Assembly: GCA_027295245.1 (NCBI GenBank)
Contig: JAPULF010000409.1
Coordinates: forward strand, 1-6,731
Source of the DNA: Planctomycetota bacterium
GTDB taxonomy: Bacteria > Planctomycetota > Phycisphaerae > UBA1845 > UTPLA1
Direction: 5' to 3'
Length of the DNA: 6,731 bases
In this document: positions 1 through 6,425 of the stretch, one piece after another
Layout of the letters: the number at the start of each line of letters is the position of its first letter
Position numbering within the stretch: position 1 is the first letter of the stretch
Position numbers and translations under genes: made by a program
Notes under the pieces: generated by a model
What the model was told of the DNA's origin: nothing
The model's input: the letters and a program-made list of their open reading frames with translations, nothing else
Databases searched by the model: none

Positions 1-1166
1 AATCGCCGAAGCCACAACGCGCTAAGCACGATCTGGACGCCGAAAATCACCGCAACAAGAACGATCGACCAGGCTGCCCCGATCCGCCCCCAATACCCGA
101 GACCATAACCGTAGAAAAGTCCCACGCCGACCAGCGATTGCACAACGTAGTTCGTCAACGACATCCGGCCGGCAAACGAAAAAAGCGAAAAGGCCCGACC
201 CGCCACCGGGCGAAAATGAAACAGAAGCGACAAGCCCGCCGCGTAGGCCAAGCAAAGTGCCGGCACGCCCACCGTTCTCACGGTGCCCACCAACCAGCCC
301 GAAAGCGACGGCGGCCGCAGCGGCACGCCTTCCGCCAGTCCCGCGGCGACGATGTTCGCCGGAACACCGATCAGCAACCCCCAGCCGACGACTCGAATCA
401 AGAACCGCCGATTCTGCTCGATCTCCGTAAAGAGCCCGCGTCGAACGGCCCAATGACCGATCAAAAACATCCCCAGCAATTTGAAAAACCGTCCCTCGTA
501 AACCGCCAGAAACCAGCGCTCCTTCAGAAACGCCCAATTGGCCGCGAATGCCTCCCAATACCCTCCACCCCCGAATGAACCCAGCAACTCGGCGGGTCCG
601 TGCCCGGGATCGATCGCCGGAACGGCGGTCGCCCCCGCGCTCTGGTACGCGACCAGCCAGATTCCGCCCTGTACGATTGGGGCCGCCATACAAACCGCCG
701 CCCAAGCCAAGACCGCACGGTCGGAACATCGAACGAAAAACAACATCGCAAACCCGACCACCGCATAAATGCCCACGATATCGCCGAACCAAACCAACAC
801 GCCGTGAGCCAGTCCGACAACCAGTAAAACCGTCAACCGTCTCAGGTAAAATGGCCGAAACCGCCCCCCCCGCGCCTTGCTACGTGCCTCGCTACGCGCC
901 ATTTGCACCGCAGCCCCCGCCCCGAACAGAAGCGCGAACAGCGACCAGAACTTCCCGTCAATCAGACAGTGAATCAGCCAATAGACCACCGCATCTACAC
1001 CCGACGTACCCAAGGCGATCCTCTGCTCCGACGACAGGACCGCGAAGCCAGTAAACCACGTCATGTTCACGAACAGGATGCCCAGCAGCGCAAAACCGCG
1101 CAGACCGTCCAGCAGCGCGATCCGCTCGGACGGCACTGTCGGGACCGCCCCGCCGGAATGTTTCAT
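1..1166 (-). CDS. DUF418 (YeiB-like) multi-pass membrane protein, 3' partial
   Basis: Reads leftward from the ATG at 1166-1164 and stays open to the window edge: 388 complete codons with no stop. Family hallmarks appear in order. The N-terminus has RIALLDGLRGFALLGIL followed by VN, then a first membrane helix. Next come RRLTVLLVVGLAHGVLVWFG with GDIVGIYAVVG, then LLGMFLIGHWAVRRGLF, and finally GRMSLTNYVVQS, the signature of the C-terminal DUF418 domain. Members usually have about 380-430 residues and end soon after a W..F..GP.E.LWR stretch; that part is missing, so roughly 25-40 residues lie beyond base 1. The protein should be an inner-membrane protein with about eight or more helices. DUF418 proteins are thought to act in transport or acyl-type modification, but their biochemical role is not settled. 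The start overlaps the MFS stop as ATGA, and GGTGGAG (1169-1175) can serve as ribosome binding site, so coupled translation with the transporter is likely. The family call is firm; the function is unknown. Confidence 0.93.
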   Translation of the reverse strand, partial: MKHSGGAVPTVPSERIALLDGLRGFALLGILFVNMTWFTGFAVLSSEQRIALGTSGVDAVVYWLIHCLIDGKFWSLFALLFGAGAAVQMARSEARSKARGGRFRPFYLRRLTVLLVVGLAHGVLVWFGDIVGIYAVVGFAMLFFVRCSDRAVLAWAAVCMAAPIVQGGIWLVAYQSAGATAVPAIDPGHGPAELLGSFGGGGYWEAFAANWAFLKERWFLAVYEGRFFKLLGMFLIGHWAVRRGLFTEIEQNRRFLIRVVGWGLLIGVPANIVAAGLAEGVPLRPPSLSGWLVGTVRTVGVPALCLAYAAGLSLLFHFRPVAGRAFSLFSFAGRMSLTNYVVQSLVGVGLFYGYGLGYWGRIGAAWSIVLVAVIFGVQIVLSALWLRR

Positions 1167-2391
1167 GTCTCCACCGCCAAGGGAGCAGCCGACCTCGCCC
1201 CCCGCGACCGCGCCGTAAACACAAGCATCGCCAGATAACAAAGCACGCCCGCCGCCGGCAGCCCCGCCAGGACCGCCAGCACCCAGGTCACACCCAGGTT
1301 CGACCAGATCAAACCAAGCCCCACCGGGCATACCACGCCCGCGAAGCTCCGCACAATGTCGTTCAGCGCCATGAAGCGCCCCTTGACGGCCGGCGCCACC
1401 CGCTTGGCGATGAAAGACGGAACCAGTATCGATGCAATGATCTCGCCAATCGTCCAAACCACCGTACAGACCATCAGCGCCACAACGGAGAAACCGGAAA
1501 GAAGGATGATCAGTCCGGCCGTCCAGAATAGCCCCGACACGACCATCATCAGGTATTCGTTCCGCTCCCGAATCAGTTTTTCGATCAAGAAGCTCAACGA
1601 AAGGATGCAGGCCGCGTTGATGGTATAGATGACGCCGACGAACGCCAGCGGCGCCATGAAGACCGTCTTGACCAGAAGCGGCACGGCGTATTCCAGCCCC
1701 ATCAACGGCCCGATCAAGAAGAAAAACGACAGACAGAATATCAGAACGATCGGATGCCCCAGCCACACCTTCCCGTACGATCGCGTGCGCCCCGACCGAG
1801 TCGCGGCGTCGCCTTTCGATCGCCGCAACGTTTCGCCCACGCCGATCGCGATCAATCCGGCGCACACCAGCGAAGTCGCCACGTCCCCGACAAAGATCCA
1901 ATTATAAGAATACGCCGCCAGGAACCCCGCGAGCAGCGGACCCAGACCCATCCCCAGGTTGACGCAAACATAATTCACGGTGTAGGCGAAAGGACGAATG
2001 TCCTCCGGCGCCAGATCGGCGACCACCGTGTTCGCGGCCGGTGAATACATCCCCGATCCAAAGTACCCCACGGCAAGAAACAGCGCGTAGAACCAACCGG
2101 ACTCGAAGTGAAAAGCGAGTGCCGAAAAGCCCAGCGCATTCAAGACCAACGCCGCGATCAGCGTCCGCTTCCGGCTCCACCGGTCCGTCAGCCAGCCGCC
2201 CGTGAAATTACCCGCCAGCAGCCCGATGCTGCCCACCGAGAGAATCTGCCCCACCCGGTCCACGCCGTACCCGCGGGCCTCCGACAGATAGATGGTCAAG
2301 TATGGAAAAACGAAAGACCCAAACCGCGTGATGGTCGTCCCCGCAAACAGAAAATAGAGCGCCCCGGCAGCCGCCGCAGTTTCTCAATCAT
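1163..2391 (-). CDS. MFS transporter, DHA1-like, with apparent frameshift near the start
   Basis: A major facilitator superfamily permease, expected to export or import a small solute using the proton gradient. The main frame runs from codon 2362-2360 to the TGA at 1165-1163. It shows motif A, GGWLTDRWSRKR, in the first cytoplasmic loop and a motif C-like NLGMGLGPLLAGF in helix 5, as in drug/H+ antiporter-type members. About 12 hydrophobic helices are split by a basic central loop. This frame has no ATG or GTG early on. Its first usual start codon, TTG at 2299, would cut away most of helix 1, and an in-frame TGA lies at 2386-2384. The natural start is the ATG at 2391-2389, which overlaps the upstream stop as ATGA and encodes MIEKLRRLPG. 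That frame dies at 2298-2296. Adding one base to the C4 run at 2362-2365 joins the two frames into MIEKLRRLPG-ALYFLFAGTTITRFG, a normal MFS start giving 409 residues. The cause may be a sequencing or assembly error, a real mutation, or ribosomal slippage on GGGG. The substrate is unknown. Confidence 0.88.
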
Positions 2392-3893
2392 CCGCTCGCT
2401 TTCCCGAGAAGCGGCAAGGCGATCTGGCGGTTGTTGGCCGAATTCGAATCCGCAACCGCCCCCGAGGAAATCGCACTGCCCAGTGCATATCCCTCGCGCA
2501 CGTAATCGTCCACCGCACGCCGCCCCGAGTCCTTCTTCAGGTCGTGTACCAGGTGCCCCATGAACACCTCGCCCAGGATCGACAACTCGTAGCCGCGCGA
2601 CGTGTGGATGACCAGTCCCTCCCGCTCGAACGCCCCAAGCGTCGCCAGTTGTTCATCCGAGATCGATCCCTTCGACATCATACGATCAAAGCGACCCTGC
2701 GGTAGCGCCTCCCATCGCAACGGAAACACCCACAACGCCGTGTCCTCTTGCCCTACGTCCGAGCACTTCGAAAGGTGAAAAGGATGCTCCCCGCGCTCCA
2801 TCGCCTGGCACCACCCGTCGATATCCACCCGGTTCTCGACACGCGCCCCCGGCAGCGAAGAGACCGCCTGCGGACCCGCCCCCAACAGAAACGCCTCGTA
2901 GTGGCTCCCCCCGATGCACTCGTTGCCGGCGATCCGCCGAATAACTTCCGGAACCACCCGTGCCGGATTGACGTACGTGTTCGTACCCCGGCGCGTCCAT
3001 CCCTCGCGCAGAAACGTGCCGTACGTGTCCAACCGCATCAACGCCCGCTCGTGCGCGCTCGGCAATGGCGGCATATCACCCGCCGCAACCCCCGCCAGCA
3101 GCGAAGGCGCCGCCGCCGCCGTCAGCACATACGAACTGATGCAATTGATCCGCGGATCGTGCATCAACGCCCGAAGATCGGACTGCACGATTTTCAAATC
3201 CTGTCCCGGCATGCCGGTGATCAGGTCGGCATTCACCACCGGAATCCGTCCGTCGATCCAACCCAGCACCTGTTCCAGGGACTGCAGGCTCTTCGGCTGC
3301 CGCATGTATTCCCGTACCTGCCGGTCGAGGCTCTGTATCCCGAACGAGGCCTTGGTCACGTCGTAGCGCACCAATTCCTCGATAAACTCCCGCTTCGTGG
3401 TGCTCAACGTAAACTCGACCGAGAACTCCGTCTCGTCGCTGCACCCCGGAAGATCGCGCATCGACTTCAACAAGTATCCGATGTGCGTACCGAGCAGGTC
3501 GGGACTCCCCCCTCCGATATTGACCGATCGAATCGCTTGCCCCTTGATGCGAGTACGATCGAGAAGGTCTCGAAGCTGCAACACCACCAAGCGCGTGTAG
3601 CGCTCCGCCTCCGCGAAATCCAGGCTGTTGCCCCCCGAAAACGCGCAGAACCGGCAGCGCTGCGCGCAAAACGGAACGTGCAGGTAAATCTGAAGCGACG
3701 CCTCATCGAGCACCGGCGCCCCCTCGATCGCTTGAAGCACCCGCGCTTCGGTCATCGAGGGATCATCCGGCAGCATCCAATAGTCGATCGTGTTGCTCGC
3801 AAGCGTCGTGTAGCGCGTATTGAACAAACTGCCGTTTGTCGTCGCTGAATGTTCAGCCGATTCGGTCATCGAAATCATCCGCCTACTCACCAT
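2388..3893 (-). CDS. HemN-like radical SAM protein, substrate unknown
   Basis: A 501-residue cytoplasmic radical SAM enzyme of the coproporphyrinogen III dehydrogenase (HemN) group. The 4Fe-4S site is C76, C80 and C83 within HVPFCAQRCRFC, the CX3CX2C form. The SAM-binding GGGSP follows at residues 127-131. Then come ASFGIQSLD (182-190) and NADLITGMPGQ (221-231), which match core strands of HemN/HemW proteins. Residues about 400-450 resemble the HemN C-terminal winged-helix region, with a tail of about 50 residues beyond it. It lacks a clear HemW-type NxxYW heme-binding motif and has an N-terminal extension of about 65 residues before the core, so neither HemN nor HemW should be assumed. Related proteins include anaerobic heme-opening enzymes (HutW/ChuW) and class C radical SAM methyltransferases. 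The start at 3893 is supported by AGGGAG (3901-3906) seven bases upstream; ATGs at 3878 and 3869 are less well placed. The stop overlaps the MFS start as ATGA. The family is certain and the reaction is not. Confidence 0.92.
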   Translation of the reverse strand: MVSRRMISMTESAEHSATTNGSLFNTRYTTLASNTIDYWMLPDDPSMTEARVLQAIEGAPVLDEASLQIYLHVPFCAQRCRFCAFSGGNSLDFAEAERYTRLVVLQLRDLLDRTRIKGQAIRSVNIGGGSPDLLGTHIGYLLKSMRDLPGCSDETEFSVEFTLSTTKREFIEELVRYDVTKASFGIQSLDRQVREYMRQPKSLQSLEQVLGWIDGRIPVVNADLITGMPGQDLKIVQSDLRALMHDPRINCISSYVLTAAAAPSLLAGVAAGDMPPLPSAHERALMRLDTYGTFLREGWTRRGTNTYVNPARVVPEVIRRIAGNECIGGSHYEAFLLGAGPQAVSSLPGARVENRVDIDGWCQAMERGEHPFHLSKCSDVGQEDTALWVFPLRWEALPQGRFDRMMSKGSISDEQLATLGAFEREGLVIHTSRGYELSILGEVFMGHLVHDLKKDSGRRAVDDYVREGYALGSAISSGAVADSNSANNRQIALPLLGKASG

Positions 3894-4086
3894 GGTTCGT
3901 CTCCCTACAAGTAGAGCGAGACGGTCGCAACACTACGACGATTCGAGCCACGTGCCCACGCGCCCGATCGATCCGCCAAACGCACCACACGGTGAATAAA
4001 CTCAAAGCCGTTACACCCCCCGCCCAGGCACCCGGCCCCAGCACCCGGCCCAGCACCCGGACCAGTCTCCGGCGGCGAATCCCCAT
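3883..4086 (-). CDS. possible small membrane protein, 67 aa
   Basis: A short frame from the ATG at 4086 to the TAG at 3885-3883, overlapping the radical SAM start by 11 bases. The product has a strongly basic N-terminus (MGIRRRRLVRVLGRVL), one likely membrane segment around residues 21-38 (AWAGGVTALSLFTVWCVW) and a basic tail, so it would be a single-pass protein. The best argument for it is position. A perfect TATAAT lies at 4121-4116, AAGGAG at 4103-4098 is 11 bases before the ATG, and the frame ends inside the next gene's start, as in a compact operon. Against it, three tandem repeats of 12-13 bases lie in its first third, so the repeats are read in different frames. The region may simply be the leader of the radical SAM gene. 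I recognise no family. Confidence 0.35.
   Translation of the reverse strand: MGIRRRRLVRVLGRVLGPGAWAGGVTALSLFTVWCVWRIDRARGHVARIVVVLRPSRSTCRETNHGE
3901..3906 (-). promoter_or_regulatory. ribosome binding site of the radical SAM gene
   Basis: AGGGAG on the minus strand sits seven bases before the ATG at 3893. It fixes that start in preference to the in-frame ATGs at 3878 and 3869. It lies inside the last codons of the possible small gene, which would allow coupled translation. Confidence 0.7.
4023..4060. repeat. three tandem 12-13 base repeats
   Basis: Three adjacent copies, at 4023-4035, 4036-4048 and 4049-4060, share the plus-strand core CACCCGG and differ by one inserted or changed base (cccaggcacccgg, ccccagcacccgg, cccagcacccgg). 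They lie between the minus-strand promoter and the radical SAM gene, inside the possible small gene. Replication slippage is the simplest origin; a multi-copy protein binding site is possible. Confidence 0.7.
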
Positions 4087-4097
4087 GGGGTACGCAA

Positions 4098-4103
4098 CTC
4101 CTT
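4098..4103 (-). promoter_or_regulatory. AAGGAG ribosome binding site in the operon leader
   Basis: A near-consensus Shine-Dalgarno sequence reading AAGGAG on the minus strand, 11 bases before the ATG at 4086 and about 6 bases after the expected transcription start. It has no other obvious start codon to serve, apart from a TTG directly after it, and is the main sign that something is translated upstream of the radical SAM gene. Confidence 0.45.
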
Positions 4104-4115
4104 GATTGAAAAGCC

Positions 4116-4121
4116 ATTATA
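4116..4121 (-). promoter_or_regulatory. -10 element (TATAAT) for the leftward operon
   Basis: A perfect sigma70-type TATAAT on the minus strand in an otherwise GC-rich noncoding stretch, upstream of the whole leftward operon. Transcription would start near 4109. The -35 region is poor: only a T-rich TGTTTT or TTTTTA lies 14-17 bases further upstream, so an activator may be needed. This is the best promoter candidate in the window. Confidence 0.55.
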
Positions 4122-4153
4122 GGGCACGCTGGCGGTAAAAACAGCATCCCGAT

Positions 4154-4166
4154 CCCGCTTTGCGGG
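4154..4166. promoter_or_regulatory. CCCGC-TTT-GCGGG dyad between divergent promoters
   Basis: A perfect 5-base inverted repeat with a 3-base centre (4154-4158 and 4162-4166), close to the midpoint between the minus-strand TATAAT and the plus-strand TACAAT. It has no T tract, so it is not a classic terminator. It could be an operator for a dimeric regulator shared by both sides, or chance in GC-rich DNA. Confidence 0.3.
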
Positions 4167-4190
4167 CCCGGTCGCGTAACGACAAATCGA

Positions 4191-4196
4191 TACAAT
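4191..4196 (+). promoter_or_regulatory. candidate -10 element (TACAAT) for the kinase gene
   Basis: TACAAT lies 74 bases before the kinase start and matches the consensus at five of six positions. No convincing -35 is found 16-18 bases upstream. Together with the minus-strand TATAAT it would make a divergent promoter pair about 70 bases apart. Confidence 0.3.
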
Positions 4197-4270
4197 GGTG
4201 CAGGAACTCGTAGGCGGATCGGTCGCAAATCCAGCAACCGCTTCTTGCGGCTCGCGACGGAACCTCTCGC

Positions 4271-6187
4271 ATGGACCAATCACAATGCCCTAGTGCGGCC
4301 CGATTGACGGCCTTCGCGATCGGCGACCTGCCGGACGATGACTTTCAAGGCATTGCCCGCCACATTGAGCGCTGCGCCAAGTGCGAGTCATCGCTCGAAA
4401 CGCTCGACGGCCATTCGGACAGCTTCCTGCAGCAACTCCGAGGCCCTCCACCGGCAGACGCCGAAACCGATCAGCACGTCCCACGCGATTGGGTACGCGC
4501 CGCCCGCGGCGCATTCGAATCCCGATCCGCCCCCGATTCGAACGACCTCGTCGTAGACCCCGGTCGAAAAATCGCAAACGACCTCGCGGACGGCCCGGTC
4601 CGTATCGGCAGATTCGAACTGATCGACGAACTCGGCGTGGGCTCCTTCGGCTACGTCTTTCGCGCCCGCGACACCGAGCTGGACCGCCTCGTCGCCGTCA
4701 AGATCCAACGTTCCCCCCGATTCCTCGATAACGAAGACGACGAACGGTTTCTCCGCGAGGCCCGCGCCGCCGCCCAACTCAAACACCCCAACATCGTAAC
4801 CGTCTACGAGACCGGCAGAACCGACGACGGCGTGTTCTTCCTCGTAACGGAACTCATAGACGGCCGCACCCTCGACCCCGGACCGAGCGAGTCCGACGCC
4901 GACCCCCGGTACGTCGCCAAGCTCGTCGCCGACATCGCCGAAGCCCTCCAATACGCCCACGAACACGGCGTCGTCCACCGCGACGTCAAGCCCTCCAACA
5001 TCCTGATCGGCCCCGACGCCCGCCCCCACATCATGGACTTCGGACTCGCCAAGCGCGACGCCGGCGACATCACCGTCACCGCCGAGGGCGAGATCATGGG
5101 CACCCCGGCCTACATGTCCCCCGAACAGGCCCGCGGCGATTCCCACCACGTAGACGCGCGTAGCGATATCTACAGCCTCGGCGTGGTCCTCTACGAACTG
5201 CTGACCGGCGAACGCCCATTCCAGGGCAACCGGCGAATGTTGCTGCTGCAGGTCCTCGAAGAGGAACCCAGACCCCTGAGGCGGCTCAACGACAAGGTCC
5301 CCCACGACCTCGAAACAATCTGCCTCAAGGCCATGGCCAAAACCCCTGCACGTCGATACGACACCGCCAGCGACATGGCCGATGACCTGAAACGCTTCCT
5401 GCAAAGGGAACCGATCCGCGCCCGTCCCATCAGCAGCGCCGAGCGACTATCGCGGTGGTGCCGCCGAAATCCACTGGCCGCCGCCGTGTTCGTCGCCATC
5501 ACCCTCGGTTCCGCGGTCGGCTTCGTCCACTTGTCCAACCTGTCCGAGAGACTGGTCCAACAAACCGCCCGGGACAGCGCCGGAATGCAGGCCGAAATGC
5601 TCGAACAAATGAACACCCTCTACAGCGAGATCGTCGAGCGCGTCCGGCCCCACCAGATCGAGATCACCCACGAATACAAATCGAAACCCGGCTCGATGCC
5701 GCTCCCCGCGACTTTCACGATAGAAGCCGGCCGCCGAATCAGCCAGGCAAAGTCCGGCATGCAGGTGCGTCTCTACAGCGACTTTCCATTCCCCTGGCGC
5801 GTAAACGGCGGACCCCAGGACGAATTCGAGCGCACCGCCCTCGACATTTTCAAGGCCGGTCGGGCATCAACCTATCATGAATTCACCGAAATGGACGGCC
5901 GTCCGTCGCTCCGCTTCGCCTCGCCGCGTCGCATGAAGGCCAGTTGCATCGGTTGCCACAACAGTCATCCCGACAGCCCCAAGACCGATTGGAAGGTTGG
6001 CGACGTCCGCGGCGTCCTCGAGATCATCCGCCCCCTCCAACGAGACATCGACCGCACCCGCGAAGGCCTCCGCGGCACCTTCATCCGCGTCGGCATAGTC
6101 TCGTCGGTCCTTTTCGGCTCCGCCGTCCTCGCGGTCGTCCTCGGCAATCGCCGCCGAGCCCACGGATTCAGCCCCCGCAGACAGTGA
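4271..6187 (+). CDS. membrane Ser/Thr kinase with Tll0287-like c-type heme sensor domain
   Basis: A 638-residue Hanks-type kinase. Residues 1-40 hold a zinc-site pattern like that of anti-sigma factors: C6, H31, C35 and C38 (HxxxCxxC). The kinase domain spans about 114-378: glycine loop LGVGSFGYV (121-129), catalytic K144 in VAVK, helix-C E163, HRDVKPSN (236-243), DFG (256-258) and TPAYMSPE (278-285). All catalytic residues are present, and T268 and T270 are candidate autophosphorylation sites. One membrane helix lies at about 401-420. Residues about 435-590 form a Tll0287-like (DUF3365) PAS-like domain with LPATFTIEAG, YSDFPFPWR, heme-binding CIGCH (559-563) and DWKVGDVRGVLEI (573-585). A second helix (605-624) precedes a basic tail. 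The kinase should be cytoplasmic and the heme domain outside the membrane, so redox or ligand state may control phosphorylation. An in-frame TAG at 4211-4213 makes the ATG at 4271 the first possible start, although its ribosome site is weak. No substrate is indicated. Confidence 0.95.
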   Translation: MDQSQCPSAARLTAFAIGDLPDDDFQGIARHIERCAKCESSLETLDGHSDSFLQQLRGPPPADAETDQHVPRDWVRAARGAFESRSAPDSNDLVVDPGRKIANDLADGPVRIGRFELIDELGVGSFGYVFRARDTELDRLVAVKIQRSPRFLDNEDDERFLREARAAAQLKHPNIVTVYETGRTDDGVFFLVTELIDGRTLDPGPSESDADPRYVAKLVADIAEALQYAHEHGVVHRDVKPSNILIGPDARPHIMDFGLAKRDAGDITVTAEGEIMGTPAYMSPEQARGDSHHVDARSDIYSLGVVLYELLTGERPFQGNRRMLLLQVLEEEPRPLRRLNDKVPHDLETICLKAMAKTPARRYDTASDMADDLKRFLQREPIRARPISSAERLSRWCRRNPLAAAVFVAITLGSAVGFVHLSNLSERLVQQTARDSAGMQAEMLEQMNTLYSEIVERVRPHQIEITHEYKSKPGSMPLPATFTIEAGRRISQAKSGMQVRLYSDFPFPWRVNGGPQDEFERTALDIFKAGRASTYHEFTEMDGRPSLRFASPRRMKASCIGCHNSHPDSPKTDWKVGDVRGVLEIIRPLQRDIDRTREGLRGTFIRVGIVSSVLFGSAVLAVVLGNRRRAHGFSPRRQ

Positions 6188-6225
6188 AGGCGTGCTTGAG
6201 AATCGGAGTGTGATCCCAGCCGTCC

Positions 6226-6237
6226 CGATCGCGATCG
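6226..6237. repeat. 12-base perfect palindrome
   Basis: CGATCGCGATCG reads the same on both strands, 39 bases after the kinase stop. It may be a protein-binding site. CGATCG-type hexamers are common in GC-rich genomes, so chance is also reasonable. Confidence 0.4.
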
Positions 6238-6246
6238 AGACTACGG

Positions 6247-6293
6247 ACCGCTCAGCCGGTGCCCGCAAAGGTCCGCAATCCTCACGGTTGCGG
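6247..6293 (+). terminator. two successive hairpins after the kinase gene, possible transcript end
   Basis: A small stem (ACCG 6247-6250 with CGGT 6257-6260) is followed by a better one (CCGCAA 6273-6278 with TTGCGG 6288-6293, nine-base loop). No T tract follows, so this is not a standard intrinsic terminator. It could be a weak terminator or RNA-stabilising structure in the 238-base gap between the kinase stop and the next gene. I see no convincing gene in that gap. Confidence 0.25.
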
Positions 6294-6347
6294 CCTGCAA
6301 TGGGCTTTCGCCACCGCCTCTTACGCGGCAGAACCTGACAAAGCCTG

Positions 6348-6376
6348 TTGGATACGAATGAGCGTTCGGATAGGAT
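6348..6376 (+). promoter_or_regulatory. weak candidate promoter for the downstream gene
   Basis: TTGGAT (6348-6353) and TAGGAT (6371-6376) are 17 bases apart and about 50 bases before the next gene. Both boxes match the sigma70 consensus only partly, so this is a suggestion based on spacing and position. Confidence 0.18.
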
Positions 6377-6425
6377 TGCGCAAATCTCGCAAGGCCCAAC
6401 GCTGACAAATAGACGCGTGAACGCG

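Noticed and set aside
22..792. 256-codon minus-strand frame in another phase of the DUF418 gene
   Set aside because: Arg/Gly-rich with no family features. The neighbouring frame gives continuous DUF418 motifs across the same bases.
1163..2299. TTG at 2299 as the true MFS start
   Set aside because: It would delete most of helix 1. The stretch just upstream in the same frame is clearly transporter-like, and an ATG in ATGA overlap exists at 2391 in the adjacent frame.
2748..3848. 366-codon plus-strand frame opposite the radical SAM gene
   Set aside because: Its product is extremely rich in Arg, Pro and Gln with no domain, and the minus strand encodes an intact radical SAM core.
2388..3893. Naming the radical SAM protein HemN or HemW
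   Set aside because: Only the shared core is visible. The HemW heme motif is missing and the termini differ, so a specific name would overstate the evidence.
4388..5404. Long open frame (338 codons) on the minus strand inside the kinase gene
   Set aside because: The kinase frame carries every catalytic motif. The opposite frame is low-complexity, rich in Gly, Val, Asp and Glu, as expected opposite GC-rich codons.
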